Shown here piece after piece: positions 1 through 5,690 of a stretch of 5,690 nt of DNA. The translations under genes and the position numbers were made by a program. Under the pieces are notes generated by a model. That model saw only the letters and a list, made by a program, of their open reading frames with translations, was not told where the DNA came from and searched no databases. The number at the start of each line of letters is the position of its first letter. Position 1 is the first letter of the stretch. This stretch comes from Pseudomonas sp. (GTDB lineage: Bacteria > Pseudomonadota > Gammaproteobacteria > Pseudomonadales > Pseudomonadaceae), in NCBI GenBank assembly GCA_029240955.1, contig JARDZH010000170.1, positions 1 to 5,690 on the forward strand, given 5' to 3'.

Positions 1-27
1 CGCGCCGTGATAGGTCAGTGCTCTCAT
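1..27 (-). CDS. Start of a zinc-type alcohol dehydrogenase (truncated by window edge)
   Basis: Read on the minus strand, an ATG at 27-25 opens a frame of nine codons, MRALTYHGA, that runs off the left edge. A strong ribosome binding site, AGGAG (plus-strand positions 33-37), lies five bases upstream, which supports a real start. The peptide matches the usual N-terminus of zinc-dependent medium-chain alcohol dehydrogenases of the glutathione-independent formaldehyde dehydrogenase-like group, which commonly begin M(K/R)ALTYHG. That family oxidises alcohols or formaldehyde with NAD(P)+ in the cytoplasm. Nine residues are enough to suggest the family but not to prove it: no zinc ligand or Rossmann motif is visible here. 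The gene is divergent from the YciE-like gene and shares the 28-291 intergenic region with it. Confidence 0.6.
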
Positions 28-291
28 AAGGACTCCTCAGCTTTGCCAGCAAGTCTGGCCTGTCTTTCAGATGAACGACGCAGAAGCCGTAGGTTCAGCG
101 CATTTGCACAGCCGTGGACTAACGGTCGCGTCTGACGTCCGTTGGATGTCTGCGCGTCGCCATTGGGCTGTTCGTCGGCTGGTTCGCGGTTTCCCGGAAC
201 GGGCGCAGAACCCTCCAGTCGATCCTTTACGGGTGAGAAATCAGGCTGTGCACTCGCGCTTGAATCCCTACCACTCTGAATGAGGTTTCCG
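28..291. other. Divergent intergenic region, no gene seen
   Basis: This 264-bp stretch separates two divergent genes and must hold both of their promoters. Short open frames exist on both strands, but they have no convincing ribosome binding site or recognisable protein, so I treat them as non-coding. A small inverted repeat, GCCAG-N5-CTGGC (45-59), falls in the leader of the minus-strand gene just upstream of its ribosome binding site and could be a small operator or RNA hairpin. I found no promoter that matches a consensus well enough to call. Confidence 0.45.
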
Positions 292-816
292 ATGAGCAAG
301 AAATCAGGCAGAACGACCATAGACGACCTGTTCATTCACGAGCTTTCCGATATCTACAGCGCCGAAAAGCAACTGACCAAGGCGCTGCCGAGAATGGCCA
401 GAGCTTCGACCAACCCTGTGCTGGCCGAAGCTTTTGAAACCCACCTTGAGGAAACCCGGGGTCAGATCGAACGTATTGATCAGCTCGTAGAGCAGTCCGA
501 GCTCAAACTCAAAAGAATGAAATGCATCGCCATGGAAGGGCTGGTCGAGGAGTTCAAGGAGCTACTGGACGAGATCGAAAAAGGGCCGGTGCTGGACGCG
601 GGCCTGATCGCGGCCTGTCAAAAGGTCGAGCACTACGAAATCGCCGGTTACGGCACGCTGGTGGCCATGGCCAAGCATCTGGGGCTGGATGACGCCGCAA
701 GCCTGTTGGCCGAAACGCTGGCGGAAGAGAAAGCGGCCGATGAAAAACTGACAGCCATCGCAGAGCAGGGCGGCAATCAGGCTGCGACCATGCTCGACGA
801 GGAAGACGAGCAGTAA
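292..816 (+). CDS. YciE-like ferritin-like protein (DUF892)
   Basis: A 174-aa cytoplasmic protein predicted to be a four-helix ferritin-like bundle of the DUF892/YciE family; E. coli YciE has about the same length. The expected acidic/His residues of a di-iron site recur helix by helix: E17, D20 and E25 in helix 1 (ELSDIYSAEKQL), H51 and E54 in helix 2 (HLEETRGQI), E113-H-Y-E116 in helix 3 (KVEHYEIAGYGT), and E145, E146 and D150 in helix 4. The family-typical K-C-x-A-M-x-G-L segment lies at 77-84. The C-terminus is an acidic tail (DEEDEQ). An in-frame ATG at 280 would add four residues, but GAGG at 282-285 lies six bases before the ATG at 292, so 292 is the better start. The biochemical role of the family is poorly defined; members are associated with stress responses. 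The gene is monocistronic here and ends at a hairpin. Confidence 0.9.
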   Translation: MSKKSGRTTIDDLFIHELSDIYSAEKQLTKALPRMARASTNPVLAEAFETHLEETRGQIERIDQLVEQSELKLKRMKCIAMEGLVEEFKELLDEIEKGPVLDAGLIAACQKVEHYEIAGYGTLVAMAKHLGLDDAASLLAETLAEEKAADEKLTAIAEQGGNQAATMLDEEDEQ

Positions 817-820
817 TCGA

Positions 821-859
821 ATCCGCACCGGCTTGCTGTGCAGCGAGCCGGTGCTGGAT
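821..859. terminator. Strong hairpin between convergent genes, likely bidirectional terminator
   Basis: GCACCGGCT (825-833) pairs perfectly with AGCCGGTGC (846-854). The stem extends inward through a G-U pair and three further pairs to a four-base loop (838-841). After a one-base bulge (T855) it extends outward with ATCC (821-824) against GGAT (856-859). It starts four bases after the YciE-like stop codon and ends six bases before the LysR stop codon on the opposite strand. Neither side has a run of T after the stem, so it is not a textbook intrinsic terminator. It may act with Rho or mainly block 3' exonucleases. Confidence 0.65.
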
Positions 860-865
860 CCAGCT

Positions 866-1771
866 TCAGCTTCTGAATGCAGTCATGTCCTGCAGCAGCA
901 TCCCCATCAAACGATTCGCGCCGACGCTGAGTTGCCGCCCCAGACGGCTGATCAAGTGCGTCTGCGGGCTGCTGAACACCTCGTTCTGCAACGGCAGTGC
1001 CAGCAGTTTTCCCGACTTGATCTCTTCCTCGACCACGAAAGTCGGCAGCAAGGTCACGCCGCCTTGCATGGCGAAATGCTTGAGCATCGCGAAGGTGCTG
1101 CAGGTCAGTATCGGCCTGACGGTCACGCCCAACTGATGTTCGGCCTGCAGGAGAATCTGGCGAATGCCGTAGGACACGGCAGGCAGTGCCAGCTGATAAC
1201 GGTCCAGACCTTTGAGTTCGATAGGCCCGGGTACTTGTGCCAGTGGATGCTCGGGAGCCGTGATGACACAGACCGGCTGGCGCTGGTGCGCGTGGGAGCG
1301 GATTTTCGGGTCCGGCGCCGGGTTGAACACCAGGCCGATATGCGCTTCGTCTTCCACGACCTGGCGAATCACCTCGTTGCTGCCGCAGACGTTCACCGTC
1401 AGCTCGATCTTCGGGTACATCGTGGAGAACTTCGCCAGCGGCTGGGCCAGGCTTTCCAAAAACCCTTCGCCGGACACCAATGTGACCGAACCGCTGTGCA
1501 AGCCGCGCAGCGACTGGATCGAGTCGAGCAACACTTCTTGCTGCGTCAGACGCTGCCGATAGTAGGCCAGCACTTTGTCGCCGGCTTCCGTAGGTTTTAC
1601 GCCGCGTCTGTGTCGCTCCAGCAATGGCGACCCGAGCTCTTGTTCGAGCTGCGCGATCTGCCGGCTGACCGCCGAGGGTGCCACGTTCAAGAAGTCGGCA
1701 GCCGCGCGCACGCTACCCAGGCGCACGGCCTCGTAGAAGTAGAGAATCCGACGATCTTGTACCAGGCTCAT
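866..1771 (-). CDS. LysR-type transcriptional regulator
   Basis: A 301-aa protein of typical LysR-family length. The N-terminal winged helix-turn-helix covers about residues 6-65: the motif AAADFLNVAPSAVSRQIAQL at 23-42 and the wing region LGSPLLERHRRGVKPTEAG at 46-64 are characteristic. A linker helix (about 65-92) leads into a periplasmic-binding-protein-like effector domain (about 93-295), with a conserved GGVTLLP segment at 237-243. AGGA (plus-strand 1777-1780) lies five bases upstream of the chosen ATG. The gene is divergent from the oxidoreductase-ALDH-amidohydrolase operon, the classic arrangement for a LysR activator of the neighbouring genes that also represses itself. The intergenic T-N11-A dyad supports this. 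The effector is unknown, but a substrate or intermediate of the operon is the natural guess. I do not assign a named regulator. Confidence 0.93.
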   Translation of the reverse strand: MSLVQDRRILYFYEAVRLGSVRAAADFLNVAPSAVSRQIAQLEQELGSPLLERHRRGVKPTEAGDKVLAYYRQRLTQQEVLLDSIQSLRGLHSGSVTLVSGEGFLESLAQPLAKFSTMYPKIELTVNVCGSNEVIRQVVEDEAHIGLVFNPAPDPKIRSHAHQRQPVCVITAPEHPLAQVPGPIELKGLDRYQLALPAVSYGIRQILLQAEHQLGVTVRPILTCSTFAMLKHFAMQGGVTLLPTFVVEEEIKSGKLLALPLQNEVFSSPQTHLISRLGRQLSVGANRLMGMLLQDMTAFRS

Positions 1772-1782
1772 ACGGTTCCTGT

Positions 1783-1813
1783 GTTGCGATTAAGGCAACG
1801 GAAATTCAATTTC
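1783..1813. promoter_or_regulatory. Probable LysR operator: T-N11-A dyad plus adjacent palindrome
   Basis: GTTGC (1783-1787) and GCAAC (1795-1799) form a perfect inverted repeat containing T1785-N11-A1797, the LysR-family box. Two bases further on, GAAATT-C-AATTTC (1801-1813) is a perfect 13-bp palindrome. The first dyad is centred at 1791, about 66 bases before the transcription start inferred for the operon promoter (near 1857), which is the canonical position of a LysR recognition site. The second is centred near -50 and could belong to an activation site. The first dyad also begins 12 bases upstream of the lysR start codon, fitting autorepression. This is inference from pattern and position only. 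Confidence 0.6.
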
Positions 1814-1820
1814 GGGATTA

Positions 1821-1850
1821 TTGCTGAGAGGGGAGAGCGCTGTCCATACT
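1821..1850 (+). promoter_or_regulatory. Candidate sigma70 promoter for the catabolic operon
   Basis: TTGCTG (1821-1826) and CATACT (1845-1850) are separated by 18 bases and match the -35 and -10 consensus at three and four of six positions. The poor -35 is what one expects at an activator-dependent promoter. Transcription would start near 1857 and leave a leader of about 48 bases before the ATG at 1905. The fit with the upstream LysR dyad at -66 is the main reason to favour it. Confidence 0.4.
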
Positions 1851-1892
1851 CGGTCAACAGCCATTGGCACGCGTGCCACAGACCTTTGACCG
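1851..1892. promoter_or_regulatory. Concentric nested dyad (42 bp) at the operon transcription start/leader
   Basis: A perfect 14-bp palindrome, TGGCACGCGTGCCA (1865-1878), is flanked at exactly equal distances (seven bases each side) by the inverted arms CGGTCAA (1851-1857) and TTGACCG (1886-1892). Both dyads share the same centre, between 1871 and 1872. It lies between the putative -10 and the start codon and touches the weak ribosome binding site GGGA (1892-1895). It could be an operator for a second regulator acting as a roadblock. If transcription starts upstream of 1851, it could also be an RNA hairpin next to the ribosome binding site. Which protein would bind is unknown. Confidence 0.5.
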
Positions 1893-1904
1893 GGATAGAT
1901 AACA

Positions 1905-2795
1905 ATGAACTTGAAAGTGGGTGTGATCGGGTTGGGCAATATGGGGGGTGGCATGGCGGCCACGCTGGCGAGCAAAGGCTTTGACGTCAGCGGCTTCGAT
2001 CTGTCGCAGGCCGCATTGGCACAGGCGCAAGGCAAGGGCGTCAAACCGGTCGCTGACCGCGCTCAACTGATTCAGAGCGTCGACATCCTGATCCTGTCGC
2101 TGCCCAAGGCCGAGCACGTCGAAGCCGTGTGCCTGGGTAAGGACGGTATTCGAGACCTGGGCCGCGAAGGTCTGATCGTCGTCGACACCATCACCTCGAC
2201 GCCGGAGATGAGCCGTCAGGTGGCAGCCGAACTGCTCAAGACCGGTGTGGCGTTCATCGACGCGCCGGTGTCCGGCGGTCCCAAAGGCGCGGCCACCGGC
2301 ACCATGTCGATGGTGATCGGTGCGGAAGATGCGGACCTGGCCCGCGCCTTGCCGGTTCTCGAAGGCATGAGCGGCACCCGCGTACACGTCGGTGGCTGCG
2401 GTGCCGGCAACGTTGCCAAGATCGCCAACAACATGCTTGCCGCCTGCCACCTGATCAGCACTGCCGAAGCGGTCGCCATGGCCGCCAAGGCCGGCGTCGA
2501 TCCGGCGAAACTGCTTGAGGGTCTGAATGCAGGCTCGGGGCGCAGCGGCGCCACCCAGGTCATGTTCCCGACCTGGGTGCTGAACAAGGCTTACGACTCC
2601 GGTTTCACCATGGGCCTGATGCGCAAGGACGTGGGGCTTGCCAGCGACCTCGCAGACAGCCTCGACATGGACCTGCCGCTGTCGCAGCTGGTCGCCAGAT
2701 TGTGGAAAGCCAGCAGCGAAACGCTGGCTGATAACGAAGACTTCTGCGCAATCGTGCAGCGTACCGATGCCAGACTTTACGGCCGTGGAGAATAA
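1905..2795 (+). CDS. NAD-binding 3-hydroxyisobutyrate dehydrogenase-family oxidoreductase
   Basis: A 296-aa cytoplasmic enzyme of the beta-hydroxyacid dehydrogenase family, which oxidises 3-hydroxy acids (3-hydroxyisobutyrate, serine, tartronate or L-threonate types) to semialdehydes or keto acids. Visible motifs: the Rossmann glycine loop GLGNMG at 9-14; D32 at the end of beta-2, which favours NAD+ over NADP+; the substrate-binding signature DAPVSGGPKGAATGT at 119-133; the catalytic lysine K172 with N175-N176 (AKIANN); and the conserved MRKD (K241). Length is normal for the family. The start has only a weak ribosome binding site (GGGA, nine bases upstream). It is the first gene of a three-gene operon, three bases before the aldehyde dehydrogenase, so its product may be the aldehyde the next enzyme consumes. 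The exact substrate cannot be read from the sequence. Family call firm, substrate open. Confidence 0.93.
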   Translation: MNLKVGVIGLGNMGGGMAATLASKGFDVSGFDLSQAALAQAQGKGVKPVADRAQLIQSVDILILSLPKAEHVEAVCLGKDGIRDLGREGLIVVDTITSTPEMSRQVAAELLKTGVAFIDAPVSGGPKGAATGTMSMVIGAEDADLARALPVLEGMSGTRVHVGGCGAGNVAKIANNMLAACHLISTAEAVAMAAKAGVDPAKLLEGLNAGSGRSGATQVMFPTWVLNKAYDSGFTMGLMRKDVGLASDLADSLDMDLPLSQLVARLWKASSETLADNEDFCAIVQRTDARLYGRGE

Positions 2796-2798
2796 GCG

Positions 2799-4316
2799 AT
2801 GAGCACTGCAAAGATTCTGGAACTGATGCGTCCGTACTGGGGCGACCGCAGCGTGGTCGCCAGCTACGTCGGCGGCGAATTCGTAGAAGGCCATGGCGCT
2901 CCGGTCGAAGTGCGCAACGCTCACGATGACAGCCTGCTGCTGAGCTTTCCCGACGCCGACGAGTCGTTGGTCGAGCTGGCTGACAAGGCCGCGAAGAGCG
3001 CGCAAAGCCAGTGGTGGTCATTGACCGCTCAGGCGCGCGGTCGCGCCATGTATCAGGTCGGCCTTCTGGTTCGCGAAGAGCTGGAAAACCTGGCACAGAT
3101 CGAGTCGTTGACCGCCAACAAGCCGATCCGCGATGCCCGCGTGGAAGTGCTTAAGGTTGCCGAGATGTTCGAATACTACGCCGGTTGGGCTGACAAGCTG
3201 CACGGCGAAGTCATCCCGGTGCCGACGACGCACCTCAACTACGTCACCTACGAACCGCTGGGCACTGTGCTGCAGATTACGCCGTGGAACGCGCCGATCT
3301 TTACCTGCGGCTGGCAGATCGCACCGGCCATTGCCGCCGGTAACGCAGTGATTCTCAAGCCTTCGGAACTGACCCCGCTCAGCTCGCTGATGGTCGGCGT
3401 GCTGATCGAGCGCGCCGGTGTGCCGAAAGGGCTGGTCAACGTCATCGCCGGTTTCGGTCACAGCATCGGCCAAGCGTTCATCGCCAAAGCGGACATTCGC
3501 AAAGTGGTCTTCGTGGGTTCGCCTGCAACCGGCCGGCACATCGCCGTTGCGGCAGCGCAACGTTGCATTCCGGCTGTTCTCGAACTGGGCGGCAAGTCGG
3601 CGAACATCGTGTTCGAAGACGCCGATCTGGAAGTGGCGCTGCGCGGTGCGCAGGCGGCGATCTTCTCCGGCGCAGGCCAGAGCTGTGTGTCCGGCTCGCG
3701 CCTGTTGGTACAGGAATCGATCTTCGAAAAATTCACCAACGCGCTCGCTGTTGCGGCTACCCAGTTCAAGGTCGGCGACCCGAGCGACCCTGAAACCCAG
3801 ATCGGCCCGATCAACAATGCCAAACAGTACAACCATGTGAGGACCATGGTCGAGGGCGCGTTGAAAGACGGCGCCAGGCTGGTCGGCGACAATGCCGATC
3901 CGATCCCCGAAAAACCGGGTTACTACGTCAATCCGACCGTGCTGGCAGGGCACAACGCGCTGTACTGTGCGCAAGAAGAAATCTTCGGCCCGGTGGTCGT
4001 GGCGATTCCGTTCAAGGATGAAGAAGAGGCCATCCGCATCGCCAACGACAGCCGCTTCGGCCTGGCCGGTGGCGTCTGGACTCGCGATGTCGGCCGTGCT
4101 CACCGCGTAGCCAAACACGTGCGCGCCGGGACTTTCTGGGTCAACGGTTATAAAACCATCCACGTCAGCTCGCCATTTGGCGGTTATGGCGAGAGCGGCT
4201 ATGGTCGTTCTTCGGGCCTGGACGCCCTGCGCGAGTACAGCGAAGTGAAAAGCGTATGGGTCGAAACCGCCGCCAAGCCGGCAGCCAGTTTCGGTTACGG
4301 CGCGAGCCTGGAGTGA
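2799..4316 (+). CDS. NAD(P)+-dependent aldehyde dehydrogenase
   Basis: A 505-aa aldehyde dehydrogenase superfamily enzyme, slightly longer than the usual 480-500. It should oxidise an aldehyde or semialdehyde to the carboxylate in the cytoplasm. Catalytic features are intact: N164 in TPWN (161-164), the cofactor-contacting K187 in LKPSE, the FVGSPATG loop at 238-245, the general base E262 in LELGGK (261-266), the nucleophile C296 in GQSC (293-296), and EEIFGP at 393-398. The retained E262 argues for a hydrolytic dehydrogenase rather than a CoA-acylating methylmalonate-semialdehyde type. The ribosome binding site GGAG (2787-2790) lies inside the end of the upstream gene, eight bases before the ATG, so translation is likely coupled. 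Its place between a hydroxyacid dehydrogenase and an amidohydrolase suggests it oxidises the aldehyde made by the first enzyme. The substrate is not determined. Confidence 0.95.
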   Translation: MSTAKILELMRPYWGDRSVVASYVGGEFVEGHGAPVEVRNAHDDSLLLSFPDADESLVELADKAAKSAQSQWWSLTAQARGRAMYQVGLLVREELENLAQIESLTANKPIRDARVEVLKVAEMFEYYAGWADKLHGEVIPVPTTHLNYVTYEPLGTVLQITPWNAPIFTCGWQIAPAIAAGNAVILKPSELTPLSSLMVGVLIERAGVPKGLVNVIAGFGHSIGQAFIAKADIRKVVFVGSPATGRHIAVAAAQRCIPAVLELGGKSANIVFEDADLEVALRGAQAAIFSGAGQSCVSGSRLLVQESIFEKFTNALAVAATQFKVGDPSDPETQIGPINNAKQYNHVRTMVEGALKDGARLVGDNADPIPEKPGYYVNPTVLAGHNALYCAQEEIFGPVVVAIPFKDEEEAIRIANDSRFGLAGGVWTRDVGRAHRVAKHVRAGTFWVNGYKTIHVSSPFGGYGESGYGRSSGLDALREYSEVKSVWVETAAKPAASFGYGASLE

Positions 4317-4321
4317 TCGAT

Positions 4322-5479
4322 ATGACGATTTCGAAAACGCTGATTGAAGAAGCGACGGTCTGGCGGCGGACGATTCATGCTGCACCGGAGCTGGGTTTCA
4401 AAGAGCAGCAGACCTCCGACAAGGTCGCAAGCCTGCTGACGAGCTTCGGTATCGAGGTCCATCGCGGCCTCGGTGGCACCGGCGTGGTGGGGACGCTGCG
4501 CACCGGCGAAGGGCCGACTATCGGCATCCGTGCAGACATGGACGCTTTGCCGATTCAGGAACTGGGCGACAGCCCGCACAAATCCGCGCATCAAGGCTGC
4601 ATGCACGCCTGCGGGCACGACGGTCACACTGCGATCCTGCTCGCTACTGCGCGGCATTTGTCAGAGACGCGGCGGTTTCGCGGCACGGTTCACTTCGTGT
4701 TCCAGCCTGCCGAGGAAAACCTTGGCGGCGCGCAGCGGATGATCGAAGACGGGTTGTTCACGCTGTTTCCAATGGACGCGATTTACGGCCTGCACAACTG
4801 GCCGGGCGTTCCGGCGGGGCAGGTGGTGATCAATCCGGGGCCGATGATGGCGTCGCTGGATACGTTCGAAATCACCCTGACCGGCAAGGGCAGCCACGCC
4901 GCGATGCCGGACCGGGGTTTCGACCCGATCGTTGCTGGCGCGGAAATGGTGCTGGGCCTGCAGACCATCGTGTCCCGGCGCCTGTCGCCGCTGGATTCGG
5001 CGGTGGTCAGCGTGACGCAGTTCAATGCGGGAGAAGCGATCAACGTGCTGCCGGAAACCGCCGTGCTGCGTGGCACTGTGCGTTGCTTGCAGACGCCGGT
5101 ACGCGCCAAGGTTCAGGAGCTGATCGGGGAGTTCGTCGAGCGTTTGCCGACGGCCTTCGGTGTGCGCGGCGAGCTGGTCTACAACGTGGGTTATCCGGTC
5201 ACGGAAAACAACGTCGATGCGGCAGCCACAGTACGCCGCGCGGCTGCGGCAGCAGTGGGCGAAGACAAGGTGCAGTGGGGCTGTAACCCTTCGATGGCTT
5301 CAGAGGATTTCGCGTTCATGCTGCATGCATGTCCGGGCGCCTACATCTGGATGGGCGTCGACGGCGAGAAACCTTCGGCGCCGCTGCACAACCCGTACTA
5401 CGACTTCAACGACCGGGTCATCGAACCGGGCGTCGCGGTGTGGACGTCACTGGTGGAACAGTGTTTGCCGGCGGCGTAA
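4322..5479 (+). CDS. M20D-family amidohydrolase (hippurate hydrolase / N-acyl-amino-acid type)
   Basis: A 385-aa metal-dependent amidohydrolase of peptidase family M20D, which includes hippurate hydrolases, IAA-amino-acid hydrolases and N-acyl amino acid deacylases. All residues expected at the metal centre are present: C97 and H99 (CGHDGHT 97-103), catalytic E131 and ligand E132 (QPAEE), H158 (GLHNW) and H356 (PLHNP). The N-terminal WRRTIHAAPELGF (14-26) and RADMDALPIQE (70-80) are typical. The dimerisation (lid) domain spans roughly 180-290, with GKGSHAAMPDRGFDPI at 188-203. No signal peptide is seen, so it is probably cytoplasmic. An in-frame ATG at 4256 would add 22 residues overlapping the upstream gene. 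The ATG at 4322 has GGAG (4310-4313) eight bases upstream and gives the usual family N-terminus, so I chose it. It starts five bases after the ALDH stop. It likely cleaves an amide to feed the two dehydrogenases (inference). Confidence 0.93.
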   Translation: MTISKTLIEEATVWRRTIHAAPELGFKEQQTSDKVASLLTSFGIEVHRGLGGTGVVGTLRTGEGPTIGIRADMDALPIQELGDSPHKSAHQGCMHACGHDGHTAILLATARHLSETRRFRGTVHFVFQPAEENLGGAQRMIEDGLFTLFPMDAIYGLHNWPGVPAGQVVINPGPMMASLDTFEITLTGKGSHAAMPDRGFDPIVAGAEMVLGLQTIVSRRLSPLDSAVVSVTQFNAGEAINVLPETAVLRGTVRCLQTPVRAKVQELIGEFVERLPTAFGVRGELVYNVGYPVTENNVDAAATVRRAAAAAVGEDKVQWGCNPSMASEDFAFMLHACPGAYIWMGVDGEKPSAPLHNPYYDFNDRVIEPGVAVWTSLVEQCLPAA

Positions 5480-5482
5480 ACA

Positions 5483-5506
5483 CGGCCGCAGGAGCGCCCA
5501 CGGCCG
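5483..5506 (+). terminator. Weak candidate hairpin after the operon
   Basis: Two CGGCCG blocks (5483-5488 and 5501-5506) can pair across a 12-base loop, starting four bases after the amidohydrolase stop. No T-run follows closely, and each block is itself palindromic, so the pairing may be chance in GC-rich DNA. The downstream REP hairpins may do the real end-protecting work. Confidence 0.25.
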
Positions 5507-5544
5507 GCGTTCCGCTTTGCCCGCCACGGGATTTGCGCAGAATT

Positions 5545-5568
5545 TGTGGGAGTGGCTTCAGCCGCGAA
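5545..5568 (+). repeat. REP element copy 1 (forward)
   Basis: This 24-base copy begins TGTGGGAGTGGCTTCAGCC and ends GCGAA. It is identical to copy 3 over 23 bases and the reverse complement of copy 2 with one mismatch. Its core GTGGCT-TC-AGCCGC folds as a small hairpin with one G-U pair. The GTGGGAG head, GC hairpin and CGCGA tail are characteristic of Pseudomonas REP sequences. It lies 65 bases after the operon's last stop codon. Confidence 0.85.
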
Positions 5569-5610
5569 GGCGTGTTTCAAGGCGCTGGAGATGTTCGGCT
5601 GTACCGGCCT

Positions 5611-5634
5611 TTCGCGGCTGAAGCCGCTCCCACA
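5611..5634 (-). repeat. REP element copy 2 (inverted)
   Basis: Read on the minus strand, this copy matches copy 1 except at 5626, where it has G on the plus strand. This gives a perfect GCGGCT-TC-AGCCGC stem where copies 1 and 3 have a G-U wobble. It can pair along its whole length with copy 1 (42-base loop) or with copy 3 (16-base loop), so two mutually exclusive long hairpins are possible. Confidence 0.85.
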
Positions 5635-5650
5635 GAGGTGCGCGTTTTTC

Positions 5651-5673
5651 GTGGGAGTGGCTTCAGCCGCGAA
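5651..5673 (+). repeat. REP element copy 3 (forward)
   Basis: This copy repeats 23 bases of copy 1 exactly, from GTGGGAG to CGCGAA, but is preceded by C instead of T. It is separated from copy 2 by 16 bases that include a T5 run (5645-5649). The array may continue beyond the right edge; the last 17 bases of the window show no further copy. Confidence 0.85.
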
Positions 5674-5690
5674 AGCGTAGTGAGTAAAGA

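Noticed and set aside
196..223. Possible ECF/AlgU-type promoter (GGAAC, then 17 bases, then GTC) upstream of the YciE-like gene
   Set aside because: Only the GAAC part of the -35 fits and the -10 agrees poorly. It is attractive for a stress gene, but not supported well enough to annotate.
24..335. A 103-codon minus-strand open frame overlapping the YciE-like start
   Set aside because: It is antisense to the start of a real gene, has no recognisable protein features, and would run through the intergenic promoter region and end overlapping the start of the dehydrogenase.
1865..1880. Possible sigma54 promoter, because TGGCAC resembles a -24 element
   Set aside because: The required GC ten bases after the GG is AC here, and the TTGC-type -12 element is missing. 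The sequence is better explained as half of a perfect palindrome.
1854..3005. A 383-codon antisense open frame across the hydroxyacid dehydrogenase, and a similar plus-strand frame across lysR (833-1984)
   Set aside because: Both are shadows of well-supported genes, with low-complexity H/R/Q-rich translations and no convincing start signals.
4256..4321. Upstream in-frame start for the amidohydrolase at 4256
   Set aside because: It would overlap the aldehyde dehydrogenase by about 60 bases and add residues (MGRNRRQAG...) unlike the family. The ATG at 4322 has a good ribosome binding site.
3018..4385. A 455-codon open frame antisense to the aldehyde dehydrogenase
   Set aside because: The sense strand encodes a complete, motif-rich enzyme. 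The antisense frame has no recognisable domain and is a by-product of GC-biased codon use.

Overview
The window looks like a chromosomal segment of a Pseudomonas-type gammaproteobacterium. Third codon positions are GC-rich, all the proteins are of familiar pseudomonad types, and the right end carries three copies of a REP element built on a GGCTTCAGCC core inside a GTGGGAG...CGCGAA frame, a type common in Pseudomonas intergenic DNA. The genus is an inference; the species cannot be fixed from this sequence alone.

Layout, left to right. (1) The left edge holds the first nine codons of a minus-strand gene whose N-terminus resembles zinc-dependent alcohol/formaldehyde dehydrogenases. (2) A 264-bp divergent intergenic region separates it from a plus-strand YciE-like (DUF892) ferritin-like protein of 174 aa. 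(3) A strong hairpin at 821-859 sits between this gene and a convergent minus-strand LysR-type regulator. (4) A 133-bp region separates the regulator from a divergent operon. It contains a T-N11-A dyad, a second palindrome, a plausible sigma70 promoter and a concentric nested dyad. (5) The plus-strand operon has three tightly spaced genes: a 3-hydroxyisobutyrate-dehydrogenase-family oxidoreductase (296 aa), an NAD(P)+-dependent aldehyde dehydrogenase (505 aa) and an M20D amidohydrolase of the hippurate / N-acyl-amino-acid type (385 aa). (6) A 211-bp tail without genes holds a weak hairpin and three REP copies in + - + orientation.

How the genes probably work together (inference): the amidohydrolase would cleave an amide-linked substrate, and the two dehydrogenases would oxidise a hydroxy-acid or alcohol moiety through an aldehyde or semialdehyde to a carboxylate. 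The divergent LysR regulator would switch the operon on in response to a substrate or intermediate. No transporter lies in the window, and I cannot name the substrate. All three enzymes keep their catalytic residues, so the operon appears functional.

Most of the window is ordinary. The parts most worth a second look are the regulatory region 1772-1904 and the unassigned substrate of the three-enzyme operon.
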